Made by a program: the position numbers and the translations under genes. Of a stretch of 64,000 nucleotides of DNA, positions 45,739 to 57,619 are shown in pieces. The notes under the pieces were generated by a model. The model did not search any database, was not told the DNA's origin, and saw nothing but the letters and a program-made list of their open reading frames with translations. Each line of letters starts with the position of its first letter. Within the stretch, counting starts at the first letter, position 1. The stretch lies in assembly GCA_039619475.1 (NCBI GenBank), contig CM077115.1:295121756-295185755 (forward strand), written 5' to 3'. Origin of the DNA: Icerya purchasi. Its lineage: Eukaryota; Arthropoda; Insecta; Hemiptera; Monophlebidae.

Positions 45739-48700
45739 TTTTTTTTAATAAATGGGTTCGGTGTCAGCACTGACGCAACTATATGAGCTTAGATCACCTA
45801 CTCCAGTTCTGAAGCGATCGGAGATAGAGAGTATAAAGAAGAGTAGGAGGGGAATAACGGTTAAAGATGGGAAGGGATAAAGGAAGCATTGAAAGGGGTA
45901 GGAAAATCCAATGCCAAGAGTTCGGCGTATGTATGGAGAGCACTCGGGAAAAAGAGCAGGACATTCAAAAAGGATATGGTTGGGGTCGCATATAAAGGGA
46001 GGATCAGTAGAGTGGAGAGGGCAAAAGGGAGAAGGTGAAATATAAAAAGAAAAACGTGAAGAGGGGAGAAGGGAATGACCAAGTCTTAGTCTGATTAAAG
46101 AAACAATAGCCGAGCGCCGATAAAAGGGAAGAAATTGGAACCAGAGCTGTGAATTGGGAATAAGCTGTAGGAGGAGGTAGAAGGAGGAACGATTGGCGAA
46201 AAAAAGAAGGATAGATGTTAATCCATAGTGTGGCATGGAGACTCGAGGAAAGAAAAATGATGTCTGAGGCAGGAAAATGAAGGAGGAGTAGATCATTGAG
46301 AGACGCCGAGCGAGCTAGGAAGTCAGCTGCTTCTTTGCCCTCAACGCCGGATTGGCCAGGAACCCATAAAAAGTCAATAAGGATAAAACGTGCTAAGCGT
46401 AAGTTGGAAATAAAAGCACGAACAGAAAAATATCTGTAGGTGAATGCATACCTGTTTGTTAAAACTGTATAATAAAAACAAACTTTAATAACAAACACAT
46501 ATATGAGGGTAAAAATAATTTATAACAATAAATTAGATAAATACCTTATTTAGGAACGTTTTCGGGTATAACCCATCAGTTACCCTTATATTGTTTGTTA
46601 TTAAAATTTGTTTTTATTATAAGAATAATATCATTAGACGAGTGGGAAGGAGGAGAAGAAATAGCATACAGACCAGATTTGGAATCAACAACAATGAGAA
46701 ATTTACAGATCCCTCTCGAAGAAGAAATAAAAGAGACAGCACGGAGAATGGAGACTGTTTCAGCAGAAAAAATGGAACAAACGGAAGGAAGTTTGAAGGA
46801 TTCTGAGTGATTAAGCGAGGGGGCTGTAAAAGCACCGACCACCCCGTTATCATTTTTGGAACCATCAGTGAAAATTTTTACATGGCGAAGAAGTGAAGAA
46901 TTTAAGATGTGGACATATTTACTAACCACTGTACTCTGGGGAGTGGAGTTAGCGCGAAGAGGAAGAGAGGAGAATGAGATGGGGAAACATATACTATTGA
47001 AATCAAAAGAAAAATAAGGAAGCTTATTTGCGGGAAAAAACATAAGGAGAAAACTTAGAGACCAGCTATGAGCGTAAGAACCGGGATTTTGTGAGGAACG
47101 AAGCGCCATTGGTCATTGATATACAGATAGGAAGAAATAAGTTTAGATGAAGAGATCGGGAGGCGTTTAATCAGAAAACGGTAACCAAGTAGCAGATCTG
47201 CGAATAAACAGTGGTTTAATATTCGATTCGGACAAAATAACAGACGAGACTTTAGGGCCCCAATGCAGAGCCGAAGACAGGAGTTTTGGATTCTATCAAG
47301 TTGGCGAAGTTGGAACGAATGATGGATTTGTAGAGAATTAGGAGAATATATGGATCACCGCCCCACTTAAGAGAACATAATGCTTTCAGGAGATTCAGTC
47401 TTTTAAGACAAGAGATATAAAGGCACTCGATATGTTCTTGGAAAGAGAATCGACTATTTAGGAAAAGAGCAAGGTAGCATATTGAATTAACAATGGGAAT
47501 AGGATAGTTGGAGGAAGTAATGTTTACCAGAGCATGATTATATGGGCGGAGGGAGAAAATAATAGAAGAAGACTTGGAAGGAGAAAGAGAGAGAAAAATA
47601 CTACAGAGGGAACTATTGAGGACTGATGGAGAGTTATTTATCTCCTCGTTGGCCCTAGCTAGCTCGTTGGATATCATCCGCAAAAAGGAGAGAAGAAGAA
47701 GGAATACGAAGAATAGCGATATCAAGGAGATGAATATTGAAAAGAGAAAGACTAAGACAGGAACCCTGAGGCAGGCCGCTATAACAACATCTGATTGTTG
47801 AAACCGAAGGAACAGAAAGAAAAAGTAATCTATTTTGGAACAGATTAAGAATAATGTTAACGAGAATAGAAGGAATATTGAGGGAAATGAGCTTAGAAGC
47901 CAGTGAAGGAAGATGAACATTATCAAACGTAGATGCGACGTCGACTAAAGTGGCAATAGTAAACTTTCTATCTAGAAATGATTTCTAGATGTCCGAGAGA
48001 AAGGTGCTAATGCAGTCGATTGGGTCAAGACCAGGGCGAAAACCAAACATATTGGGAAGGAGGAGATTATTATGCTCCAGCCGCCAGACTAAACGATTGT
48101 TGACGAAGCCTTCGAAAACTTTTCGAAGACAAGAGGCGAGGGAGATGGGTCGGAAAGAAGACTGGTTTCTTTTAGGAATAGGAATGATAATAAAGTCATT
48201 CCAGGATTTAGGAGTGCGACCAGAGATTAGAAAGGAGTTATAAATGGCTAAGAGAAAATGCAACGAGGAAGATGAGAGATTTTTAAGGATTAAGTAAGAG
48301 AGGTCATCTAGTCCGGGGGTGGAGTTGGTGGATTTGTTAAGAACGGATAGGATCTCATTGTAACGAAAAGGAGAGGAAAGAAAATGGTCTCCAGAGGTAG
48401 AGTAGTAAGAGGGAGAACTAATTTCTTCAAGAGAAGGAACATAGGCGAGCGAGGTAGTGTCCAAAAAGGAATGAATATGTGGTAACGCAGGAGTAAAATG
48501 AAGGGGGCGCTCGGAGGAGGGAAGTCTAAGGGTCTTAGCTAATTTCAAAATCTGAGAGAAAGGTGTATCTCTGGAAAATGAGGAACAGAATGCTCTCCAA
48601 GAATTCCTCTTGGCAGCCTTTAGAATGCTACAAGCTCTGGCGTTAGCTTCTTTGTGAACTACGAAGTTAGACATGGAAGAGCGAGAGCGAAAGGTTCTAA

Positions 48701-49260
48701 AAGTATCGATACTCTTCCTGAAGGCTGCTCTACACTCTTCATTCCACCAGAGTGAGAAAGCAGCAGAAATTCTACGATAGTCATTAGAAGGGAAGGGAAG
48801 GGATGAGAGGGAAAGAGCAGAATAGAGAGACTGGATGAAAAGGTTGTATTGAGATAGAGGATCGGAATTAGCTTGAATGGGAGTGAGAGAGAAAGGAATC
48901 AGCTAAAGAACCAAATTTGCCCCAATCAGTTTTGGAAAGAAGCCAATGAGGAGAATGAAGAGGTTTGAAGCATGAAGGATGTAGGACATCATTAAGAGTT
49001 GGAACAATAGGGGAGTGATCACTGCCAAAAATGCCATCAAGAGTTCTGCAAGAGCATTTTAGACCCAAATTAGGAGACGAGAAAGAAAGATCAACTGCAC
49101 TAGGAGATGAAGGACTTTTGAAGCAGGTGGGAGGACAATCATTAAGGAAGAAGAGATTATGATTTAGGATGAAGTGTTCAAGGATAGAGCCATTGCTGTC
49201 GTGACCAGGGCAGCCCCAGAGTGGCGAATGGGCATTCCATCACCCCCAATAATGAATGAA
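45739..49260 (-). mobile_element. LINE A, 3.5 kb, 5'-truncated, with 10-bp TSD
   Basis: Flanked by CTTATTTTCT at 45729-45738 and 49261-49270. Excision rejoins LINE B as 'WWIENKELLQKRS'. In minus order: endonuclease end with 'FIIGGD', 'NAHSPLWGCPGHDSNGS' (about 49250-49190) and 'FGSDHSPIV' (about 49020); RT fingers 'FRPISLASCLRKVFEGFVNN' and 'MFGFRPGLDPIDCI' (48200-48000); 'LPQGSCLSLSLFNIHLLDI' and catalytic 'LLFADDIQ' (about 47790-47670, frameshifted); thumb 'FLNSRFSFQEHI'; RNase H 'KIFTDGSKNDNGVVGAFT' (about 46880) and 'WVPGQSGVEGKEAADFLARS' (about 46370). It ends with a zinc knuckle, the 3' UTR and poly-A (T run 45739-45746). RT and RNase H are frameshifted; the RNase H is also split by a MITE. 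Confidence 0.9.
46468..46621. mobile_element. 154-bp palindromic MITE inside LINE A RNase H
   Basis: Left arm 46468-46511 (TATAATAAAAACAAACTTTA...) pairs with right arm 46579-46621 in reverse complement, with a few mismatches. The LINE A RNase H coding sequence stops at one edge ('SSNDIIL', just above 46621) and resumes at the other ('TVLTNRYAFTYRY', just below 46468). The terminal TA at both ends would fit a TA target as in Tc1/mariner-type MITEs. This is inference from ends only. Confidence 0.85.
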
Positions 49261-49270
49261 CTTATTTTCT

Positions 49271-50545
49271 ATCCACCATACTGATTCAGAAATATTCCTG
49301 TTTCCCAGATTTCCGGAGGGAGCTATTAATTTCAGACATCTCGCTAGTAAATTACTGATTTTGCTCATTTCCGATTTTTTTGCCTCACCCCATACTTGAA
49401 CAGCATTATAATACATCCTTACTACATCGTCGGGAATCAGAAATTTTAATCTATATAATGCTGGCATGGATTGCCTTATTTTTAGAGTGAGGTTATTTAT
49501 ATGCATTTTCCATGTCAATGCGTTGTCAATCACTAACCCCAGATATTTGTAGCTCTTAACAACTTTAAGTAGCACACAATCGGAGGAGCAATTATCACAA
49601 TGATCAGCATTCCTGTGCAACCAACCTGGACAACGTAATGTTATTTTCGGTATAATTTTTCTATGACGACTGGGGGGTCCTTATGTACATTATTTGAGGA
49701 GTTTTTGACACTTATTAATAACTACACATCTATCATGAGCCCACCTGGTTACATTATCCAAATCTTCTGGCAGTAATTTTCCAGCAATATGTATATTTTT
49801 GTGCTTTATCACAATGGCGAAGTCATCTGAATAAGCAAATATGATAGAATTTTTTACGGCAGCAAAAACCGAGTTCGTGTAGATAAGACAATGGCGCTAA
49901 GACTGTTCCTTGTCCCAAACCCGTAGTAAGGACTTCTTCTGCGCTTTGTATATTTTTGATTTTCACTATAATCTTCCGATTTGTCACGTAATTGTGGAAC
50001 CATTCTTTTTGTTTACCTAATATTCCTATGTTTCTTAAATCTCGCATAAGTAGGATTCACTGAATCAAAGGCTTTGTTTAAGTCTAAAAAGGCTACTAGA
50101 AATATACTAGCTTCAGCCATACCGCAGTGAACTTGATTTACAAACGATTGCACTAACATTGTAGTCGACTTTCCCTGCCGAAATCCAAACTGATTATCTG
50201 CAATAGGATAATTTCGTTCGAGGCAAATGCGACGCGACATAATGTTCCAGAATCTTTGCAAATACAGAAGTGAACTTTATTGGCCTATAGTTTACAGTTT
50301 TGGAGCGATCCCCTCGTTTATACATGTCGGTTTAACGCGATACCTAGTTTTAAACCTTCGTGGTATACAACCAGTTTTTATTGTGTAATTAATAATTTTG
50401 ACGAGGAGCGGTATAAAACTCCTATTTTATCCCATCCTGGCGCTTTATTTTTGTTTAATTTCCTCAGTACCATTTCTACAAAAACTGATTCTCAGAGTAA
50501 CCCGGAATCGGTCTTCCCAGATTACAAGCACTGCCGTTTATACTG
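49271..50545 (-). pseudogene. LINE B copy 2, RT segment
   Basis: In minus order: 'LRKLNKNKAPGWDKI' (about 50480), 'VNYRPIKFTSVFAKIL' (about 50290), 'ADNQFGFRQGKSTTMLVQSF' (about 50180), 'ASIFLVAFLDLNKAFDSVNP' (about 50080), 'TTGLGQGTVLAPLS' (about 49900), 'FAYSDDFAIVIKHKN' (about 49830), 'YKYLGLVIDNALTWKMHINN' (about 49530) and 'MYYNAVQVWGE' (about 49400). The catalytic box reads YSDD instead of the usual YADD. The frame is broken repeatedly. It ends at the LINE C insertion on one side and at the LINE A insertion on the other. Confidence 0.82.
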
Positions 50546-52139
50546 GTTTTTTTTTGGGGCTTATCAACCGGAGACCTTTATCCAAAAACAATTAGAATAG
50601 GAAGGAATCACTTATATCTTGATACGGTCAGATATTGTTAGGAGAAAGGAACAAATAATAGGAACAATCTGTGGAGAGAGGGAAAAGATAGGACATAAGA
50701 GACACAATATGGAGTAGGAAGACCGAGTATCAATAAAATGGAATAGAAAGCAAAGCACTCAGCAGAAAGAGATAAACACTTAATAAACACACGATCCGTA
50801 TCGCAAACACGCTCTTCGTTTGAGTGGAGAGGACAATATGGGAAGGCAACCGACGAAAAACGAAAACGGGAGGAAGATAATAAAGTATGGTTTAAGAGCG
50901 CAAATGAATAACAAAGACAACAGAATGACGAAGTGAAGGAAACAAAGAGAACCATAGGTTAACAGAAAGACTAGGTTGAACAGACAGAAAAAAAAAGAAC
51001 AATTGTTAGAGAAAGAGGAAACATATACATCTGATAGAAAAGTCTGAGATGAAAACCTTTGCACAGCGGAAGCAGATTGGCCGATGGGACTTTTTTAAAG
51101 AAGAAGTGAGAAGAGGCAGCAACCCGAGCCAAGGACTTCATTACCGGAGATGCCCGAATGATTAGGAACCCGTAGTAAATATCAATATAAATGAAAAGGA
51201 GGGAAGAAAGAAAGTGGATAAGTGAGCATATGCGGAGTATGATAAAATCACAGGAATGATCAGGTAGGGGAGAATGAATTGAAGGGCGGCCATGGAGTCA
51301 GATATAATCAAGAATTTAGAGGTGATTGGAAGAAATGAAAATAATGGTAGGTAGGATAGTGTCATTAAATCGTCAATGGATATCGAACAGAAAGGAGGCA
51401 GACGAAAAGATTCAGAAAAGCCAAAATCCGGGAGGATAAAAGAGGTGCCGTTATTATCCGGCCTCTGCAGACTATCTATAAGCACGGTTGCATACGAAGG
51501 AAATTGAGAATTGATAAAACTGTGAAATTCCTGTCTGATTAGGGCGTATAGAAGAAATTTAGAGAGCGTAGGAACAGTAAAAACATATTTGGAGGATGGC
51601 AGAGATCGGCAAAATCGGAAGTGAAATAAGAGAGATTGACAAAGGACATTACGTAAGGACAAAACGAACTGAGCCGTAGAGCAATGAGAGATAGAATCGG
51701 AATTTTCGTAGGTACGAAACGCCAGTTCCTAGAAATGGAAAGATAGGAATGGATAAAAGTAGAGGACGTGAGTGGGAGACGCTTAATAAGAAAACGATAG
51801 CTCAAATAAGTTCTGCGAATAGAAAGGGGTGGTGTATTAGATTCGGCAAGGACTGCTGGAACTGGAGAGGATTTAACAACACCAAAACAGAGACGAAGGC
51901 AAGAGTTTTGGATTACATCCAATTTAGAGAGTCGGGACTTAGAGGCACAACCATAGAGAAATGAACAGAAATCAAATTTTGAGCAGATGATAGATTTATA
52001 TAGAGAAATAAGGACATAGGGATCACCATTTGGTTAGAGATAAGGCCTTCAGCAGGTTTAGTCTTCTGGTTACTGGAGAGGAAAGATACTTGATGTGTTT
52101 GGAGAAGGATAACCGACTGTCAAGGAAGATACCAAGATA
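50546..52139 (-). mobile_element. LINE C copy 1, 5'-truncated, with 13-bp TSD
   Basis: The 13-bp GCCGTTTATACTG flanks it at 50533-50545 and 52140-52152, and a T run at about 50547-50555 is its poly-A. Minus-strand coding: RT thumb 'YLGIFLDSRLSFSKHI' (about 52130), 'KLDVIQNSCLRLCFG' (about 51915), RNase H 'EFHSFINSQFPSYA', 'LIISDSMAALQFIL' (about 51310) and 'AYAHLSTFF', then the knuckle 'CDTDRVFIKCLSLSAEC' and 'LGLPTPYCVSYVLSFPSLHR'. This RNase H tail is related to that of A but distinct. Copy 2 at 61794-62840 is highly similar. Confidence 0.82.
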
Positions 52140-52152
52140 GCCGTTTATACTG

Positions 52153-53587
52153 TTCAGAGACATTTCAGAGGCATTAATTATAAACTATTCAGCCATTTAA
52201 TTTATCGACATTTTTAACAAGAAGAAAATCCGTACAATTTATAGTTGTTCTCCTTTTTTTCGGTCGTAAATAGGCAATTAATCTTTTTTCGAATCGGTAA
52301 TTTTAGACAGTTCATCTTTATCATAGTAAAATTTTACACGCACCCTGAAAAAATCAAATATATTTCTTTCAATGCAACAAGTGCGCTCGTTAAGCCGTAT
52401 GATACAATTTAAGTTTAGCATATTTCCCTGTTGTTTGTAAAACCGCTCGATTGAAAAGCTAGCGACATCCTGACGATCAAATAATCGATCGTATTAGATA
52501 CCGTTCGGTCCCAATATCGATATATCGCTTGCGCGCTGAGATGAAAAAGGAAATCTAATCGACTGGTCTCTCGCAGGATGAAGAGAAAAAGCGGTGGTGT
52601 CGTACAAATTATCCATTTCGGAAGAATTAGGAAACTGATGATGATAATAATAATAAAGATAAAAAAAATGATAAAGACACAATTTTGGAGGGGAAATTTT
52701 TCTCGGGAAATTGCGTTCGGAACTGACGCTAGCCTGCTTCGTCGATTAAACGCTTCACATTCTGCGTACATTAGGCAGCGGCGCAGGTGAACGTGGGCAA
52801 ATGTATTTGGGAAATATTTCGCGTGCCGAAGCGGCCTATTTCTTCCGTGCAGACGGCAGAAAAGCCTCTGACAACGCGTAATCGGCCGACGCTGTCGAAG
52901 TAAATCTTCGATTTCGATTATCAATCAACGTCCTTCGAACGGATTGCCATTGCAATGACGGCCCCGCCAGGACGAGAGGCAAAGCGCCCGGCTGAATTTA
53001 TATTTATGAGGGCACTTAATAAGCCCGGAGCCGGCGAAAACCATTTCGGAATTTGACGCGCCGTTCCAGACCAAATCCGCTGTTCGTTCGCCGTGTCCCG
53101 ATCCGAACATGTATAATATTTCTTAAATAAACCAATATCGCAACTGTTCCGCCGCCGATCTTTATCAAATAATAAGCAACGAACGCGATCGCATTGTTAT
53201 CTTCAGCTTGGACAGACTCATTAGGCCGCGCGATATTGACGTGCTCGCTTTCCTCGTTTCCTAAATGATAAATCTACCAATAACAAGTGAAAGAAACATT
53301 CGAAATGAAATATTTCTCCCAGAAAGTTTCGCGCTAGTGCCTCAAGGTCGCTCGCCCATTAAAATATTTTTCGACATGACGGTTTGATTGCTGTTTTTCA
53401 TTTCTTTTCCTCGCGAAATAAGTAAATACGAAATTCGCAGATGCTCCCGGCGTGCTCGACCGTTCTGTCGCGATTGTATTTCAGAAAAAATCGATATCCG
53501 TATAAATATCGGGCGAACGTCATGCCGGCACAAGGTGCAACAGGTGTGAGTGTGAGCAAATATGTGTCAATAACGTTTACGTACATT
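52153..53587. other. Host-like sequence, GC-richer from about 52430
   Basis: 52153-52420 is AT-rich and of unclear origin. From about 52430 to 53590 GC rises, and overlapping short open frames occur on both strands (52924-52415 minus, 53110-52925 minus, 53533-53342 minus). None has a recognisable domain. Most likely unique host non-coding or intronic DNA; a host exon cannot be excluded. Confidence 0.35.
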
Positions 53588-53591
53588 CAAC

Positions 53592-54428
53592 CCTAGCGTG
53601 CTCGCGCTATGGGTATTTAGCCGCCCGCGGCAAAAAATTCGTGTTTTTTCATACACGAGATGCATTTGTCAAGGCGTCCTAGTAGCTGTCCCCCCACCGT
53701 ACTTCGTCCCCTTGTTTTAGAAATTTGAAGAAATTCAATGATGACCGCAAGAGACAATGGTTGTTGTTGGTGCGTCGCGTTTGGCGGCATACAGTGCGCG
53801 ACTACTCACGTAAGTAGAACTTGTGTGTGTCTGGTTTTTTACTATAATTGAAATATTACTCATTGTGTATAATGTTGTTTTGATGTAAATATCGTAATAA
53901 TATTGATATTTAGTTTTGATTAATTATTGGGAGTTTTTTTTTTTTTTTATTTCTGTTTTCCATAGTTTATTTTATACCTTTTTAGGTAAGTGACGCGTGA
54001 CGAAAAAACAAAAAACAAATCCCACCTTGCTTTCTAGCTACCAAAAATAGAGTTAGGCCGAGTACAATGTTCGGATTTGGTGAGAAGAAGGTTCACTAAT
54101 GTGCCTAATAAAAAGCAAAAAAAAGTGGTTCTACTATTTTCAACTTTACACGATGATAATAAGATCGATAAAACTATACCGGTGCTGCTGAGAAATCAGA
54201 AATCATAATTACAATAGGACTGAAGACGGAGCTAATGTAGTCGACGATCAAATGAAAGAAGAATATTCCGTGGGTAGAATGACTCGCAGATGGCCGATGG
54301 GATTATTTTTCTCAATTCCGAATATTGCCGGCATAAATAGTCAAATAATATACAAAGAAAATACTGACCACTTATTATTACGACGAATGTTTTTGAAAGA
54401 AATTGCTCTGGCTATAGACCACATATAA
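53592..54428 (+). pseudogene. piggyBac transposase remnant with probable left end
   Basis: Coding trace from about 54075: 'RRFTNVPNKKQKKVVLLFST', 'LHDDNKIDKT', 'KGGVDVVDQ'-like sequence around 54225 (frameshifted), 'KEEYSVGRMTRRWPM', 'NIAGINSQIIY' and 'LLLRRMFLKEIALAI' ending near 54427. This is the C-terminal DDE/D region of piggyBac-type transposases. About 0.4 kb upstream, 53592 starts CCCTAGCGTGC after TTCAA, which resembles a piggyBac end CCCTA... next to a degraded TTAA. The main catalytic core is deleted. It abuts LINE D abruptly at 54428. Confidence 0.75.
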
Positions 54429-56400
54429 TCAAAAGATCAGTGTGGACATCTGTTCTCTGCTTTTCTCCATCAGTTGTCTCAGAGAGAAGATCATATCTAT
54501 AACACTTCGGTTTTCGCGAAAATCGCATCGCTCTTCAGGTAAGTGCAGGTGCAGCAGTGTTTTCAGCCCTTCCTGCACTATTTTACCGAATATCTTATTT
54601 GTGCTACGTAGTATCGCTATACCCCAATAATTAGCACAGTAAGCTCTATCTCCTTTATTTCTATATATGGATAGTGTAGCGGCTTCTTTGAAATCCTCGG
54701 GCACAATTTTCCGTTTCCACACACTGTGAAACAATATGTGCAGGCATCCAACCATATCACCGTCCATTTTTTGAACATCGGATGGGATGCCATCTAGGCC
54801 CGGTGGCTTGTTGTTTTTTAAACTTTTTATCGCTATATTCTTTTGTCGGCGGTTCATCTAGGCTTGTGTCAACTTTTCTTTTTTTTTTATGGTATTTAGT
54901 ACGCTTTTATTGATTTTTGAATCATTATTGAGCAGATCCCTATAATAATCTTCCCACCTGCATTTTACTTCCTGTCTATCGCGTAAGAGTTTACCTGATT
55001 GATCCTTGATAGCGATTTTTTGCTGATACTTTGGACCATAAATTGCTCTTATTGCACTATAAAAACCCCTGGAATCATTTGAATCGGTCAGCTTTTTTGT
55101 ATTTCACGTGATTTATTCTTCTACCACTCATTTTTCAATTTTCTTGTTTTTCTCTGAGCTTCTAGCCCTCTTGTACGCGGCCAAGTTGTTCTTATCTGTT
55201 CTGTTAGCTAGCCATTTTATGAGCTTCTGCTTTTTAGCATCCAGCAGTTTTTTTTTTTTTGATTTCTACAGCCTTGTTCGAAAACCAATCTGGCTGTTTC
55301 ATATTTTTAAAACCGAGAACTTTCTTACAAGTATCGTGTATTTTCTGCTTTAGTACGCATCAGTATTTTACGGCCGACATGAATTCTTTTTGACTAATTT
55401 CGCCTAAGGAAGCAGTTATTTCTGTTTTAAAACTATCTGCGATTTCCTTGTTCTTTAAGCTATGGATATTATATCTGCAAGGTTGTCTTCCGTTTGTTTT
55501 CTCAGAGAAGCGACACCAAGTTTTCCTAAAGCGAAAGCGTGAACGGACCAGTATATGGTCTGTGTCTCCATCAGCTGCTCTCGTAGCGTGTGTTATCAGG
55601 CATTCAGTTTTGTTTTCCTGCCTCGTAATTACGTAGTCGATCATATGGGGGGTGCTTTACGTTGAATGGTAATAAAAAGACAATTTTTTTGCGCAAAACT
55701 ACAGTAGTCGATCTTCATTTTCATTTATATTACCAATACTATGTTTGTCGATTATGCCGTCCCATATTTCAGAGTTCCGGCCAACTCTAGCGTTAAAGTC
55801 GCCTGAGATGATGATGTTTTCTTTTGAGCGAGCGGTATCCGATGATTTTTGTAGGTCCTCATAAAACAATTTTTTTCCCATCTTCTGTACATAATACGCT
55901 CATTTAGAGCTATCGGCTCTTATGTTATGGCCATTTTAGTGTCCATTGCGAGTCCAACTCCGGGTATTCACTTTTTACCCTCAAGCAAACTCTTTCAATA
56001 CAATTTATACCCCGCGATATTTTCTACGATTGCTCCTTCATCTGCTAATCTAGTCTCACTTAATGCTGCGATGATTATACTTTCTTAGTTCCTACAGCAC
56101 AACCGCCGTTCTCCTGATTGGATCGTTTTTATTGTCTAGTAATATTCGTACGATCCAGGTTCCAAAGTTCCATATTTTTGCTCTTGAGTATTCGTTTTTG
56201 TTTTTGTTGGCTGTACGGAAACGTGCCCCCCCCCTGGATAGTTCCGTACCTAGCAGGCACGTAGGGACTTGAATCAGACTGAGTTACCACAGGTGATCGT
56301 CCACTACCTTGCGAGCTTGTTACAGCTCGCCTCGTGGATCCAGCAATTAACTTAATTTGCGTTTGTTTCATGTATACAACATGTGTGTGTGTGTGACAAT
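54429..56400 (-). pseudogene. LINE D, N-terminal half (endonuclease plus start of RT)
   Basis: In minus order: 'NMELWNLDRTNI' (about 56150), matching the start of an EEP endonuclease; 'LSETRLADEGAI' (about 56070); 'KKIPGVGLAMDTKMA'-like sequence (about 55950); 'ENIIISGDFNARVG' (about 55820); 'MIDYVITRQ' and 'GDTDHILVRSRFRFRK' (about 55640-55540), completing the endonuclease. Linker and RT fingers follow: 'SLKNNKPPGLDGIP' (about 54820), 'FKEAATLSIYRNKGDRAYCA' (about 54690), 'ERCDFRENRSVIDMIFSLRQ' (about 54530). The sequence stops at 54429 before the palm, so catalytic RT motifs are missing. Stops and shifts occur throughout. Confidence 0.8.
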
Positions 56401-57116
56401 AGGGAAGGATAGTGTTAGAATAATAGTAAAGGATGGAGTTAGAATAATAGGATAGGATAGTTAGAATAATAGAGGAAAGATAGAATTAAAACAGAAATAG
56501 ACACAAAGACAGAGACGACCTAGCGACGCTAAAGGGAACATAGAAGCTGTAGCGCTTCAATCTCTTATGCTGCTCATTCAGTCTAATTAGGTACTCCAGT
56601 GGCAAGGCAAACCGAGACGATTGATTAAACCTGGACTGATACAATGACTTGTGGGCTAGGAAAAGTAGAATAGGTAGATGATATAAGATATGAAGGAAAA
56701 GGACAGGACAATATAAGAGAGGGAGAGACTGCCACTATTTTGGGATGACATCCTAGCCTTTGGATAAAAACCCTGACCGACTGAAGAGGTATCAGTGGTA
56801 AGCTTTGACAGTGACCAAAACTCGCTGAGGATGAGACAGTCGTAGGACTTTTTTAGTAGATAGCTCCTTAAGTTGTCCATCTGCATCCTCATGTCGCATT
56901 GTTCTGTCACTACTGGAATCGCTTGCCAGAGGCTTTCCATCACTAGCCGTTCTTGGTTTTTTGCGATAGCTTATTTAATATATGCAGCTAACTAGTATAT
57001 CTACTGGTCACTCCACTATAAATCACCTGTGGACGCACCCCATTCCGGTTAGAGCTCCGGATCCCAAAAAGGTACAAAAGTGTCCCCTTGGGGGATATAT
57101 ATATATATATATATAC
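56401..57116. other. Spacer of uncertain origin
   Basis: GGATAG/AGAATAATAG purine-rich imperfect repeats at 56400-56480. The minus frame 56943-56656 ('RMQMDNLRSYLLKKSYDCLI') looks somewhat protein-like but is not identified; it may be upstream sequence of LINE D. A (TA)n tract lies at 57095-57114. Confidence 0.35.
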
Positions 57117-57130
57117 ATAGTGCCGACAGT

Positions 57131-57605
57131 AGAGACGATGAGTACTGGAAAAATTAAGGAGCAATAATAAGTATACGAAATAATAGAAAAGGTCAGTGAC
57201 ACATTTAGGAAAAGAAGAATCGCCTTTTATGGTCACATCAAAAGAATGGATAATGAACGCCTTACCAAAAGAATCTTTGACTACTTCGACAACAATCCGA
57301 AATGTAGGATACTGTGGATAGTACAAGTAAAAAGAGATTTGGAACAGATGGGGATCAGCGAAAGTGAAATTGAAGACAGAAACAAGTTCAGTCGGACGGT
57401 TCAGACTTTTCAAGGATTCCGGAAAGACACAGTGAAGAAAACAGGGCGAAACTGGACAGAAGAAATGAAGAAAGCGCACTCGGAAAAAATGAAAGAATAT
57501 TGGGCAAACAAACGAAAGAAAATGGGGAGGAACGAAATGTAGCTGGCGTTGTTCGTGTAATATTTCCGTGGTCCTCAGATGGCCAAAGTCGAAAATAAAA
57601 AAAAA
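57131..57605 (+). mobile_element. 475-bp LINE C-terminal tail with 14-bp TSD
   Basis: Flanked by ATAGTGCCGACAGT at 57117-57130 and 57606-57619. The plus frame reads 'RKRRIAFYGHIKRMDNERLT', 'KRIFDYFDN', 'WIVQVKRDLEQMGISESEIE' and 'DRNKFSRTV', ending at a stop near 57541. This is the well-known C-terminus of LINEs with a 'GHIxRMxxxRLTKRIFD' block. A poly-A run at about 57596-57606 follows. Extreme 5' truncation; the surviving frame is open, so the insertion is recent. Confidence 0.88.
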
Positions 57606-57619
57606 ATAGTGCCGACAGT

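Noticed and set aside
46591..46810. Plus-strand open frames over LINE A (also 47574-47801 and 47989-48243)
   Set aside because: They are antisense to clear RT and RNase H coding sequence.
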